Virus record (IMG/VR): IMGVR_UViG_3300022591_000004
Span: 31,669-95,668 of that record
From: a virus
Length of the DNA: 64,000 bases
Direction: 5' to 3' (one strand)
Shown here: positions 1-8,354 of the stretch, in pieces
Layout: every line of letters begins with the position of its first letter
How positions within the stretch are numbered: position 1 is the first letter of the stretch
Translations under genes and position numbers: made by a program
Notes under the pieces: generated by a model
The model's database searches: none
The model's input: only the letters and a program-made list of their open reading frames with translations
What the model was told of the DNA's origin: nothing

Positions 1-816
1 CTTTTCAATGTTAATTTCTAGCTGGTCGTGGAGCTTAACAAGCTGCTCGGTATCTATAGGGGCACCAGCAAGCTTCATTTCACAAAGAACCTTAAGGACA
101 CCCATCTCTAGGTGCATTACCTTGGTTAACTGTCCTTCTTCTAATTTCTTAACAAGGACATTCTTGTAAAGCAAAAATGTGTACTTAGCGTCAAGGTAAG
201 CGTACTTAGCTACCGTACTGAACGAGTACTTCTCGACCTCTTTACCGACGCCTTTAACCATGTGATAGCCGAACTCTCGAGCTAAGCAGTCATCAAGACT
301 GACCTTGTTCTTGTTCTTGTTATCGTATAAAAACGAAGCTATTAACGTGTCAAAGTAAGGACCTGTGGGGACCTGTCCGTCATAGTATTTAGCCACAGAC
401 GTTAAATCAAAAATTAAGTTGTGACCAACAAGGGTTCTGCCAGTGCCGAACATCAAAGGCTTAAGCGCCTCAAAAACTTCTGCAGGGAATAGCTGCTTAG
501 GTGAAGGGCCAAAGGTAACTGTGGCTTTTTTCTTGTCTTTTGAATAATCGATTTCACGCAAGGTAAGACCTGCTGCAGCTCTTTTTTCGCCAACACCTGT
601 TAGGGGAAACTCTTCTGAGAGAAACTCGCCGTTAGGGTGACCTAATGGGATTACATCTCCTCGCCCGTGTGTTGCGAGAGAAATCCATAAAACTTCGTTT
701 ACTACAGTAATAACTCTTTGTGGACCTACGGTTTCTACGTCATAGGCAAACGCGTCTTGCTGGAGATAATAATTAACTAACTCATCTAACTGTTCTTTGG
801 TCGTAATAATGTTCAT
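1..816 (-). CDS. Family A DNA polymerase, 3'-5' exonuclease portion (C-terminus beyond window)
   Basis: This is an open frame starting at ATG 816 and still open at base 1, so about 272 residues are visible. It reads as a DnaQ-like proofreading exonuclease domain. Exo I is DVE near residue 25. Exo II is in the NLIFDL segment near residue 133. Exo III has the Y-x3-D pattern in YAYLDAKYT near residue 208. The helical LVKLHDQLEI stretch at the cut end resembles the start of the linker to a polymerase domain. Phages of this type usually carry this domain on a DNA polymerase I-like replicase, and the gene follows helicase, primase and SSB-like genes. The polymerase domain itself is not visible, so a stand-alone exonuclease remains possible. 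Confidence 0.8.
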   Translation of the reverse strand, partial: MNIITTKEQLDELVNYYLQQDAFAYDVETVGPQRVITVVNEVLWISLATHGRGDVIPLGHPNGEFLSEEFPLTGVGEKRAAAGLTLREIDYSKDKKKATVTFGPSPKQLFPAEVFEALKPLMFGTGRTLVGHNLIFDLTSVAKYYDGQVPTGPYFDTLIASFLYDNKNKNKVSLDDCLAREFGYHMVKGVGKEVEKYSFSTVAKYAYLDAKYTFLLYKNVLVKKLEEGQLTKVMHLEMGVLKVLCEMKLAGAPIDTEQLVKLHDQLEINIEK

Positions 817-837
817 ATAGTTCCCCTTATGGGCGGA

Positions 838-868
838 AAAGGCAGACCAAGGGGATAGGTCTGCCTTT
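838..868 (-). terminator. Hairpin between SSB-like and polymerase genes
   Basis: An 11-bp perfect inverted repeat (AAAGGCAGACC with GGTCTGCCTTT) encloses a 9-nt loop. It lies between the stop of the SSB-like gene and the start of the exonuclease/polymerase gene. The T run after the stem is short, so it may be an attenuator or processing site as well as a terminator. Confidence 0.6.
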
Positions 869-880
869 CCCACATCTATG

Positions 881-1534
881 TTAGACGAGTGCGTCTACGA
901 CTTCGTTAAGCTCTTCAACAGACTTACGAATTACTGACTCAGCAGTAAATGGAACCATCTCTGCAATTGCAGCTTCGGCGGTAGCCTCGTCGATGCTCCA
1001 GTCTTCTTGGAGGTCACGACCCTTAACAGGGTTGAGGATGTAAGTAGTTTGCTGCATCTGACCGCGACGAGCAACTGCCCAATAGTTCTTGGACAATGGG
1101 CCCGCTGGTGAATGATGCGCTGCATGAAGCGACTTAAAGAACAATGGAGAAACGACCATCTTTGTTAGGGTGGTTCCCTCAGGTGTGAGAACCGCTACAG
1201 AGAACGCATACTTCTTCTCTGGCTTGTGGTTAAGACGAACGCAAATTGGGCATCCGCTACCAAGGCACGTGTATGAACGTTGTCCTTCTGTTTTTTCAGT
1301 AAGGAAGTGAAACCCGTAAATAGCGTATGGGCCATCTGGGTCAAGGAACTTGATTACCTGAAGAGTCTCGGTAATCTTGAAGTCTTTTGCAAACTCCTTG
1401 GGCTTAATCAGAGCTTCTGCTGCTTCCCAACCAGACTTAATTGCGTCTGTGGGATTTCCTGTTGGACGGTCATCTACGTTTTCGATAGAAAACTCGTCAA
1501 CCTCTGGAACGAATGAATCTGTTTGAACTGACAT
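881..1534 (-). CDS. Putative single-stranded DNA-binding protein
   Basis: A 217-residue protein between the DNA polymerase and the helicase/primase genes. Near residues 88-100 it has a cysteine cluster, C-x4-C-x2-C (SYTCLGSGCPIC), within an otherwise beta-rich middle section. The N-terminus is acidic and probably disordered, and the C-terminal third is acidic and helical. This arrangement (zinc-like knuckle in an OB-like core, acidic end) is what one expects of a gp32-like or other phage SSB. It is the best candidate here because no other SSB is present among the replication genes. The assignment rests on context and composition, not on a diagnostic motif. Confidence 0.5.
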   Translation of the reverse strand: MSVQTDSFVPEVDEFSIENVDDRPTGNPTDAIKSGWEAAEALIKPKEFAKDFKITETLQVIKFLDPDGPYAIYGFHFLTEKTEGQRSYTCLGSGCPICVRLNHKPEKKYAFSVAVLTPEGTTLTKMVVSPLFFKSLHAAHHSPAGPLSKNYWAVARRGQMQQTTYILNPVKGRDLQEDWSIDEATAEAAIAEMVPFTAESVIRKSVEELNEVVDALV

Positions 1535-1578
1535 GGGTACTGCTCCTTTGTATGTTTGAACTGCTTGGCTTTGAACTG

Positions 1579-2046
1579 CTAGATTTTTGTTTCGGTAGCC
1601 AGGATTTTACTCCAAGCCTCAGCTATCTCCACAGGGAGCTGCTGGTGTTCAGACCATTCTATACGCTTGACTTCTAAAAGTCCAGCCTTATCAAATAAGT
1701 CCACCGCAGCTTCAATCATGGCTCGGCTATAGAGGCGACGCCCCTTATGTTCCTCACCATGCTTGTTCTTTTTCGTAGGTAGGCGGTACGGAGCGGTAGG
1801 AAGGTAACCTAACTTGTTCCACAATCTGATGGAAGCAAATGGCCTTCCTAAAGCTTGAGCTAGTGAACCCGCAGCAAACAACTCAATGTCTTTACCATTG
1901 GATAATGTTTTTACAAAGGGTTTGGCGTCCCAAGCAGGCACGTCTGCTCTGACTTCCTTTACCTTGGGCTCACGTCGCTTTCGTTTACTGCCTGGGTAAA
2001 AGACGTCCAGGTCGGCAAACGTTGAGTCAATGAAGTCGTCGGACAT
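1579..2046 (-). CDS. MerR-like helix-turn-helix DNA-binding protein
   Basis: A 155-residue protein with a basic N-terminal arm (KRKRREPK near residue 21). The central segment, around residues 55-110, resembles a MerR/excisionase winged helix: AAGSLAQALGRPFASIRLWNK (helix-turn-helix and the R-x-W position), then GYLPTAPYR, then GRRLYSRAMIEAA. It probably binds DNA as a regulator or recombination accessory factor. It sits 2 nt downstream of the coiled-coil gene in the replication transcript. No effector domain is recognisable. Confidence 0.6.
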   Translation of the reverse strand: MSDDFIDSTFADLDVFYPGSKRKRREPKVKEVRADVPAWDAKPFVKTLSNGKDIELFAAGSLAQALGRPFASIRLWNKLGYLPTAPYRLPTKKNKHGEEHKGRRLYSRAMIEAAVDLFDKAGLLEVKRIEWSEHQQLPVEIAEAWSKILATETKI

Positions 2047-2048
2047 TG

Positions 2049-2438
2049 TTATCCGTTGACTAGAAATGCGTAGGAGACTTTGACAGGGAACATCTTTTCA
2101 ATCTCTTCTTCTGTAAGCAGGTCTTTTGCATATGCAATCATAATCGCATCTTGGTCTAAGGTAGTTACTACCTTAGTGCAGGACTCTTCCAAGCCATGCT
2201 CTTGAAGGATTTGTTTTGCTATATCCATATCGAGGTTTTGAGACTCTTTACGCTGTTTAGTTAACTTGATTCCGTCAACTTCGAGAACGGTATGTCCTCT
2301 AGCGTCTAGCTCACCAATAGCCTCTACTGATTCCAGAAGGCGCTTTTTAAGCTCTGATTCGCGTTCAGATAAGAACTTCATCTGTTGCTTCAGAGCAACG
2401 TATTGCTTTGCGTATTGATTGACTTCTGTTGTGTCCAT
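2049..2438 (-). CDS. Hypothetical protein with N-terminal coiled coil
   Basis: A 129-residue protein whose first 45 residues are rich in K, E, Q and L in a heptad-like pattern (QQMKFLSERESELKKRLLE), predicting a coiled coil. A small beta-rich segment follows (HTVLEVDGIKLTKQ), then a helical C-terminus. This layout is common in phage proteins encoded beside nucleases and SSBs, but no family is recognised. It is co-directional with and immediately upstream of the MerR-like gene. Confidence 0.5.
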   Translation of the reverse strand: MDTTEVNQYAKQYVALKQQMKFLSERESELKKRLLESVEAIGELDARGHTVLEVDGIKLTKQRKESQNLDMDIAKQILQEHGLEESCTKVVTTLDQDAIMIAYAKDLLTEEEIEKMFPVKVSYAFLVNG

Positions 2439-2477
2439 TAAATCCCCTTCGATTCATGGACGAGATTAGTAGGCTAC

Positions 2478-2627
2478 TTATGCCTTGTCAACTAGATAGG
2501 ACTCAAGCGCGTCAATAATTACGCTGGTCACAGTTACGCCTTCGCTGGCAGCCTTCTTCTGTACGGCTTTCCAGATGTCGTCAGAAACGCGAATAGTACG
2601 CGTAGGGGTCTTAGGCATATTAGGCAT
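2478..2627 (-). CDS. Ribbon-helix-helix (Arc/CopG-like) DNA-binding protein
   Basis: A 49-codon gene. The product has the RHH pattern: a beta strand TRTIRVSDDIW, then helix VQKKAASEGV, then TVTSVIIDALESYLV. Such proteins bind DNA as dimers through the strand and usually autoregulate small phage operons. An in-frame ATG three codons downstream (base 2618) has AGGG at a better distance, so the true product may be 46 residues. It lies alone between the helicase stop and the coiled-coil gene. Confidence 0.75.
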   Translation of the reverse strand: MPNMPKTPTRTIRVSDDIWKAVQKKAASEGVTVTSVIIDALESYLVDKA

Positions 2628-2652
2628 CCCTATAGTCTAAAGAATACGCGTT

Positions 2653-2677
2653 AAAAAAAGTCCTTAAAAGGCTTTTT
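2653..2677 (-). terminator. Terminator after the SNF2 helicase gene
   Basis: A stem of AAAAAGCC and GG(A)CTTTTT with one bulged base, followed by more T residues on the minus strand. It overlaps the helicase stop codon and would separate helicase transcription from the RHH gene. Confidence 0.55.
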
Positions 2678-4265
2678 ATACTGAGGCTAGTTGTAAAAAC
2701 TGGCGCAAACTACCCACTGTAAGGGGTACTCCGCCCTTATCGTCGATACCTTCTCCGTCAATAATAGCGCTAGCCACTGACGTCTTTTGCTGGAGTGATT
2801 CGTACTGGCGCTCTTCAATAGAGCCCGCAATTAATATATCTTGAATGACTATTGAGGGCCAAGTAGAGGACGCACGTTTGATTCGTCCGTTACGTTGAGT
2901 AGCAGCGCCTGAAGACCAAGGTAAATCATAGTTAACCAGTAGATTTGCGGCGGGCAAATCAACGCCATAACCACCTGCATCAGAGCTAATGAGCACCCGT
3001 ACTTCCAGTAACGTGTTGAAAGCAATTTTATTCTCCTCTTTAGTCTTAGCGTCTAACTTACCTGAGTATAGACGGCAACGGTCAGCCCCTAAGCGTTCCG
3101 CTATCTTGTCTAGCATGTCTACATAGGTGGCAAAAATAACTACCTTATTGGCTGGGTTAGCGTCTAGAAAATCAGATACGTACTCTACAAGAGTCTCTAG
3201 CTTGCTAGAGCTGGTAAGACCTTCTAAAAGCCCTTCTTGGACAAGCTCATTAGCATAGCTAGAACCCTCTCCACTGAGCTGTAAAAACTTCTGTGCGCTG
3301 GTACGCAATAAGTCTGGGTGAGAGCACAGCATCTTTAGGGCGCCAATTTTAGACATAATCTTGCCACGCCATTCATCTTCTGGGCCGTTGCGTTTACTCT
3401 CATAGCCGTAGTGAGCCATGATGTTAAACGAGCCACCAAAGAGTGCTTGAGCCTCATCTAAATCAGCAAGCAAGTCTTTTCTAATTCGTTCGTAGAGACG
3501 AGAAGACTTTCTATCAAAGACGACCTTGATAGGGTCTTTGTGGATGGAGTCAGGCAAGAAAGGAGCAACGTCTGGGTCTTTTTGAGATTTGCGAACAGAC
3601 GCAGTTTGCATAATTCCAAAGAGAACGTCTAGATTTTTATAGCGCTCTACTCCACCCCACGAATTGCGAATGATGTATAGCTGGTCAAAGTAATCAAACC
3701 TTTTGAGAACGTCGGGGTCTACAAACTGCATGATAGAGAACAGCTCTTCGGGCTTACCGTTTTCAATAGGAGTTCCCGTAAGAGCAAACTTAAATTCTGC
3801 TGTGCCTAAACGCTTTGTGTATTTAGACCTCTTAGACTTAAAAGACTTGATAGCAGTTGCTTCGTCAAGTACTACAAATCCTCTGGGGAGTTTTTTGACG
3901 AAATCCCAGTCGTTAACAATTTGCTCATAATTGAGGATAATGTAGTCGACTTTGGTGGTTCGCCAATTGTATGCAGCGTCGTACTGCTCTGCTCTTTTAG
4001 CTTTGGTTCCATCAATGACCAAAGCACGTGAAGTACCATCGGTAAATTTCTCAATCTGATTAGCCCACTGATATTTCAGTGATGATAAACAGATTACCAA
4101 ACCAGGCTCTTTAATTTGTCGTGAATCCATAAGCCGTTCTATAGCGGCAATAGTTAACACAGTCTTACCTAAACCTAAATCATAAGCAACGAGCATCTTC
4201 TTGCGCTCGCACATACGTTCTACTGCTTCGGGTTGGTAAGGAAGCAGTGTTCCTTTAAACGACAT
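2676..4265 (-). CDS. SNF2/DEAD-like ATP-dependent helicase
   Basis: A 529-residue superfamily 2 helicase. Motif I is GLGKT (residues 31-35), motif II is DEAT near residue 135, motif III is LTGTP near residue 165. The C-terminal RecA lobe has VVIFATYVDML and the Q-RNGRIKR motif VI near residue 465. This set fits SNF2-type helicases of phages, acting in replication or recombination. ATG 4265 is chosen because GGGGAG lies 4 nt upstream (spacer TTTG); a TTG one codon upstream is unlikely. The start overlaps the end of the kinase gene by 11 nt, suggesting coupled translation. A terminator-like hairpin overlaps the stop. Confidence 0.9.
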   Translation of the reverse strand: MSFKGTLLPYQPEAVERMCERKKMLVAYDLGLGKTVLTIAAIERLMDSRQIKEPGLVICLSSLKYQWANQIEKFTDGTSRALVIDGTKAKRAEQYDAAYNWRTTKVDYIILNYEQIVNDWDFVKKLPRGFVVLDEATAIKSFKSKRSKYTKRLGTAEFKFALTGTPIENGKPEELFSIMQFVDPDVLKRFDYFDQLYIIRNSWGGVERYKNLDVLFGIMQTASVRKSQKDPDVAPFLPDSIHKDPIKVVFDRKSSRLYERIRKDLLADLDEAQALFGGSFNIMAHYGYESKRNGPEDEWRGKIMSKIGALKMLCSHPDLLRTSAQKFLQLSGEGSSYANELVQEGLLEGLTSSSKLETLVEYVSDFLDANPANKVVIFATYVDMLDKIAERLGADRCRLYSGKLDAKTKEENKIAFNTLLEVRVLISSDAGGYGVDLPAANLLVNYDLPWSSGAATQRNGRIKRASSTWPSIVIQDILIAGSIEERQYESLQQKTSVASAIIDGEGIDDKGGVPLTVGSLRQFLQLASV

Positions 4266-4791
4266 CAAACTCCCCTAGATTGGCTGCAATCTGACCTTTG
4301 AGACCATCCAACCCTGTGTTATTCATAATTACTCGGTCAAACTTCCAATAGTCTAACGCTGACTCTGAAGGATGGTCGTTTACTGGTGAGTAACCTGGTC
4401 GCATAACGCGCCATACTTCACCATTCAAATCTTTGATAGCGCTGGCTTCATTAGGAAACCGAACATCGGTAAAGACGACCTTCTGTGACGAAGATACTCC
4501 CTTCATCGCTTGGTCAATCCAAAAGTTCTCGCCAAACATATCTCGACCTACTTCAGTGCCAAATACTTGTAGAAGACGTCGAGCGTCGGTATAACGCTTG
4601 GCATACTCCCATCCGTGCATGTCAATTATTTCTTGAAGTCGTGTCCCTCCTGCAACAAAAGGGTTTAGCGCGTAAAGAGCGGTACGCATGGGCTCAGCAA
4701 AAGCGCGGTTGTCGTAACCATGCAGTCCAATAAGCATTCCTGCCACGGTGTCCTTGCCAGATTGTGCGTATCCTGATAGACCAATAATCAT
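4255..4791 (-). CDS. Deoxynucleoside monophosphate kinase
   Basis: A 178-residue P-loop kinase. Walker A is GYAQSGKDT at residues 6-14. Later landmarks are FAEPMR near residue 35, RRLLQVFGTEVGRD near residues 91-104, and VVFTDVRFPNEA near residue 130. These match the phage dNMP kinase family (T4 gene 1 type), which phosphorylates dNMPs to dNDPs for DNA synthesis. ATGA overlap with the primase upstream and an 11-nt overlap with the helicase downstream place it in the replication operon. Confidence 0.85.
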   Translation of the reverse strand: MIIGLSGYAQSGKDTVAGMLIGLHGYDNRAFAEPMRTALYALNPFVAGGTRLQEIIDMHGWEYAKRYTDARRLLQVFGTEVGRDMFGENFWIDQAMKGVSSSQKVVFTDVRFPNEASAIKDLNGEVWRVMRPGYSPVNDHPSESALDYWKFDRVIMNNTGLDGLKGQIAANLGEFDVV

Positions 4792-5717
4792 AAGAAAGCC
4801 CTCTTTCCGTGGATGGAGTGACGTGCGTTGTTTAACCCGAACATTATCTCAGCCTTGCTCATTCCTCCAATGTCCTTCATGTCTGTTTGCTCATAGTTGA
4901 AGAACCAACACTCAAATCCCATGGTGCGCGAATACTCTAATAAAGTCGCTGATGAGCTTATTCCAGCTTCATCATTATCCATAGCAAAGACAACCCTATC
5001 GGCTGAACGAATAAGGTTAATCTGTTCTTTAGATACTCCAGAGCCACAGGTAGAGACGCCGCCTAAGATGCCTACAGAAGCTAAACGAGCTACATCCAAC
5101 GGAGACTCTACAACAATCATTTCAGAGCCGATGTAGCGTTCATAGCCAAATAAACACGAAGACTTACTTACCTTAGGAGGAAAGTTATTAAATCGTCGTT
5201 CTTTAAACCACTTCTCTTGCCAACCAATTAACTTATTAGTAAAAGGGTCGCGTAAGGGCAAAATCCAACTGCTGTTCTTCTCATTCCACAAGATGCCGTA
5301 ATAGTCCGCAGCGACACCTGTCAATCCGCGAGATTTAAGCGCATAGTCTGGAGGGGTAACAAAAGCGCTTAACATAGACTCAGTAACAGGCTCTGTGCGC
5401 TCAGGTAGTGGGGCTGGAGTAATCAGCTTTTGAAACGCTTTGCTAAGGTTGCGTTCCCCGCTGTTTACCCATTGAGTTGCCATCTCTGAATCAAATCCCT
5501 GAACATAAGAAACAAGACTTTGTACACCACCTTTGAAGTGGCAGGAGAAGCAGTTATGAGCACCTGTATCGGCGTTGATAGACCACGAAGGGTTGCTGTC
5601 TAGCTTTCCCTTGCGCTCTAAGTGAGCTGGGCAGTGCCCTTTAATTTCATCGCCGTTGATAGAAACAATCTCAATACCCAGTCTGTCGAGCAGGTCTTCC
5701 ATCTCTTCTACGGTCAT
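4788..5717 (-). CDS. DNA primase (CHC2 zinc finger plus Toprim)
   Basis: A 309-residue primase. The N-terminal zinc-binding module uses C29, H32, C56 and C59 (GHCPAHLERK and CFSCH). The Toprim catalytic core is seen as VVESPLDVARL near residue 200 (catalytic Glu) and VVFAMDNDEAG near residue 247 (Asp pair). It is short compared with bacterial DnaG (about 600 residues) and lacks a helicase-interaction domain; a separate DnaB-like helicase precedes it. It synthesises RNA primers at the fork. ATGA overlaps on both sides put it in one operon with helicase and dNMP kinase. Confidence 0.9.
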   Translation of the reverse strand: MTVEEMEDLLDRLGIEIVSINGDEIKGHCPAHLERKGKLDSNPSWSINADTGAHNCFSCHFKGGVQSLVSYVQGFDSEMATQWVNSGERNLSKAFQKLITPAPLPERTEPVTESMLSAFVTPPDYALKSRGLTGVAADYYGILWNEKNSSWILPLRDPFTNKLIGWQEKWFKERRFNNFPPKVSKSSCLFGYERYIGSEMIVVESPLDVARLASVGILGGVSTCGSGVSKEQINLIRSADRVVFAMDNDEAGISSSATLLEYSRTMGFECWFFNYEQTDMKDIGGMSKAEIMFGLNNARHSIHGKRAFL

Positions 5718-6940
5718 AGGTCGGTCTCGTCAATCTCTCGGAAAGCGCCAGTATTCCAATCCCACAACATGGATACTTCCATGTTTCCTGAGTTACGTGA
5801 AGCAATAACTTTAAGAAGACGAGTGCTGTCTACATTTTCGTCTTCGCGTTGAAGACCAAAAATAACATCCGCGTCTTGGTGGAATGAGGAAGAGTAGCCA
5901 ATAGCGTCAGTTGTTACTTGGCCGTTGCGCATTTTATTTTCCAAAATCTGAGTGGAAATAATGACAGGCTTATTTACACGCTGAGCCAAACGCTTGAGAG
6001 AACGAGTGATATTAGTAAGCGCTTGTGGGCTGCCTGGCTTCTCACCGTTTTCATCAATCATCAAGTACATACCGTCAATGAACACCACATCAGGCTGAAG
6101 TATCTGAATCTTGCTAGCTACCGCTGAAACGGTTGAACCCTCTGTTGCCCCTACCAACCAAAACTTTTCACGCATTTGAGAAACCGCTTTCAGCTTTGCT
6201 TTAACGCGGGACTCTTCTTCGTCTGTTAAAGCTCCGCTTTGATAACGCGTGTGTGAGACACGTGAGCGCATAGCGACATAGCGAGAGAGCTGCTCTTGGT
6301 TCGTCATCTCAAACGACTGAAACATTGGAGTACTACCTTTAAGGTGGATGTTCTGAGCAATCTGCATAGCAAGAGTGGACTTACCCGTCTTTGGCGGTGC
6401 AACAATAATAATCAGTTGACCATTTTGTAATCCATTTGTTGCCTTATCAATCGTAGGAAACCCTGTGGGAACTCCTAGCAATCCTGGATTGCTTTTGCGG
6501 TACAGGTAGTCGTCCCACAACTGCATGGGGTTTTCGGTAATGTCAATGTCAGAAGACTTTGTTAGTCCTTCTTCTTCTAACTTAACTATTCCACGTTGTA
6601 GAGAAATAAGTGCGGCTTCGTGGTCGCGTTCTTTTTCTAATTGGTCAATCGCTTCTCCCACCATACTGATGGTGGCAATCTTGCGACGACGAGCGACAAT
6701 CTCATCTAATAGGTAATCAATACTGTCCTGGACAGGTGCAACTTTGTATGTAGGAAAATTTTCTGTGACTACATCAAGGCTCGGGCACTCGCCATACTTA
6801 GTAAAATGAGATTTAAGAAGAGCCCACACTTTGCGGTCTTCGTTATCCATGAACCATGAGTCATTGACATTGCGCTCAAATAACTTAGTCAGGTCACGTG
6901 TCTCAATGACCTTGCTAAGAAGCAGCTGCTCTTTGTTCAT
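5714..6940 (-). CDS. Replicative DNA helicase, DnaB-like
   Basis: A 408-residue RecA-fold helicase. Walker A is APPKTGKST near residue 182, Walker B is DVVFIDGMYL near residue 285, and VIISTQILENKMR follows near residue 330. An N-terminal helical domain precedes the ATPase, as in DnaB, which loads as a hexamer and unwinds the fork. ATG 6940 is preferred to an upstream codon because it makes an ATGA overlap with the preceding gene. It is adjacent to a DnaC-like loader and a primase, so a complete helicase-loading set is present. Confidence 0.9.
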   Translation of the reverse strand: MNKEQLLLSKVIETRDLTKLFERNVNDSWFMDNEDRKVWALLKSHFTKYGECPSLDVVTENFPTYKVAPVQDSIDYLLDEIVARRRKIATISMVGEAIDQLEKERDHEAALISLQRGIVKLEEEGLTKSSDIDITENPMQLWDDYLYRKSNPGLLGVPTGFPTIDKATNGLQNGQLIIIVAPPKTGKSTLAMQIAQNIHLKGSTPMFQSFEMTNQEQLSRYVAMRSRVSHTRYQSGALTDEEESRVKAKLKAVSQMREKFWLVGATEGSTVSAVASKIQILQPDVVFIDGMYLMIDENGEKPGSPQALTNITRSLKRLAQRVNKPVIISTQILENKMRNGQVTTDAIGYSSSFHQDADVIFGLQREDENVDSTRLLKVIASRNSGNMEVSMLWDWNTGAFREIDETDL

Positions 6941-7344
6941 AGTTGTGTGAAGTCCAATCCCCAATGTCCGTACCGTAGCAGCCTAGTCGGTAAATCCAAA
7001 ACCCCAACAACTTCTGGTCGGTATGGCAGTTCAGAGACTAGGTGCTCTACTGATTCATACTTAGTAAAATAACGAAAGGGATTAGTCCCCATCTCATCCA
7101 AGTGGTTAATCATCTCTTGAAGGGCGTCCTCGTTTAAGGTAAAGGATGCAAGCTCCATGGTATACCCCTTATTTTGGGAGTATACGTAAAGACGGCTAAG
7201 TAACGTCCTATTGAGCTTAGCTTCTTTAGACGCTACTGGTATTACTTTAAGAACCTTTTTTACGGTAATGTCGTAATCAAAAAAAGTATCAGTAGTAACG
7301 ATAATGCGCTTAGGCAAATCGTTACTGATGTCCCCTTTGTACAT
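6937..7344 (-). CDS. Hypothetical protein in the replication operon
   Basis: A 135-residue protein of unknown family between the SWIM protein and DnaB. The N-terminal half is beta-rich (RIIVTTDTFFDYDITVKKV), and the C-terminal half is helical and acidic with aromatic residues (NPFRYFTKYESVEHLVSEL). No catalytic or metal motif is visible. ATGA overlap with DnaB implies co-translation, so it may be a fork accessory protein; this is inferred only from position. Confidence 0.6.
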   Translation of the reverse strand: MYKGDISNDLPKRIIVTTDTFFDYDITVKKVLKVIPVASKEAKLNRTLLSRLYVYSQNKGYTMELASFTLNEDALQEMINHLDEMGTNPFRYFTKYESVEHLVSELPYRPEVVGVLDLPTRLLRYGHWGLDFTQL

Positions 7345-7659
7345 TTACAAAACCTCTGGTATTCCAAACTTTAGTAAGAACTCTCTATTATGTTTAGTAG
7401 AAAGCTTGGCCTTAGCCACATCTGTTTCTGTAACGTTTTTAGATAAAGAAGGCTCATAAATACCGTCATTCATATCCATGCGAAGCTGGACAAGATTAAC
7501 GTGTTTGCACCTTCCTCGCCCTTTGTAATTTGGGCAGGTGCAGACAAGCTTGTCATCAAGGGTAAGACCAACTTCAAAAACGCTGGGTGAAGGGATTTGA
7601 GTGTCGTTCAGAAAAATCTGAAACAACATGATGTCCTCTTGCACTGCACGCTCCTTCAT
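7345..7659 (-). CDS. SWIM-type zinc finger protein
   Basis: A 104-residue protein with a C-x-C-x7-C-x-H motif (CTCPNYKGRGRCKH near residues 35-48), the signature of SWIM zinc fingers, which bind DNA or proteins. The flanking segment FEVGLTLDDKLVC is beta-rich as in SWIM domains. It lies directly between the helicase loader (ATGA overlap) and another replication-operon gene, so a role in DNA handling at the fork is plausible. No other domain is seen. Confidence 0.7.
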   Translation of the reverse strand: MKERAVQEDIMLFQIFLNDTQIPSPSVFEVGLTLDDKLVCTCPNYKGRGRCKHVNLVQLRMDMNDGIYEPSLSKNVTETDVAKAKLSTKHNREFLLKFGIPEVL

Positions 7660-8354
7660 CGTTGAGACCTTCTTAAGTCTAACTCTCCGTCTACGGGAAC
7701 ATAAAGAAACGCTTCTCGTATAAAGCTTCCTGTGGCGTCTCCGTACGTTTCTGCCCAGTTGTCTCGCTTGATATTGCTAGTAACAATCGTAGGCAATCCA
7801 TTGTTGAATCTGGTGCGCAACACATGATGAAGCATATTTTTTTGCCATCCAGACAGACTAGAGTGCTCTTTTCCTATGTCATCAATAATCAAAATTCTAA
7901 TGTTGTAAGCATCATCTCGGCATTCACCAAGCATTCCGTCATACAGGACTTTATCGCTCTCATACGGCTCGTCGTCCATAAGGCGCCCTTTTAGGTCTAA
8001 GACATCGTTAAAGGTGGCAAAGTAACATGGGCGAACAATGACCTTGCCCTCTTGAGGTACAAAAGCCTCTAGTGGAAACGTAGCCATAACCTCTTGGATA
8101 ACCGCCAAAGCAAGGGTAGTTTTTCCTCTACCTGGCTCTCCGTAAAAAAGGATTCCTCGGCCGCATTTAGCCCCTCCAGCCTTCAGGATGTATTCACCTG
8201 ACAAAGCAAGCTTAACCCAGCCTCTAACGGCCTCTAAAGCCTTTTCTGGGGCATCTGTACAGTCACCTAAAGTCCACCCTAAACGAGCTGTGGGTATAGA
8301 GGCGGACTGCACCCATGAACGACGGCGAATTTTTAGGTCTTCTAGCTTAAACAC
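7656..8354 (-). CDS. DnaC-like AAA+ helicase loader
   Basis: A 232-residue ATPase. Walker A is GEPGRGKTT near residue 73 and Walker B is IRILIIDDIGKEH near residue 140. LPTIVTSNIKRDNW near residue 190 is a sensor I-like segment. This is the DnaC/IstB pattern: a protein that loads DnaB onto single-stranded DNA. GTG 8354 is chosen because GGGGAGG lies 6 nt upstream and the preceding gene stops at 8347; a longer ATG form would overlap that gene deeply. It directly precedes the SWIM, DnaB and primase genes. Confidence 0.85.
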   Translation of the reverse strand: MFKLEDLKIRRRSWVQSASIPTARLGWTLGDCTDAPEKALEAVRGWVKLALSGEYILKAGGAKCGRGILFYGEPGRGKTTLALAVIQEVMATFPLEAFVPQEGKVIVRPCYFATFNDVLDLKGRLMDDEPYESDKVLYDGMLGECRDDAYNIRILIIDDIGKEHSSLSGWQKNMLHHVLRTRFNNGLPTIVTSNIKRDNWAETYGDATGSFIREAFLYVPVDGELDLRRSQR

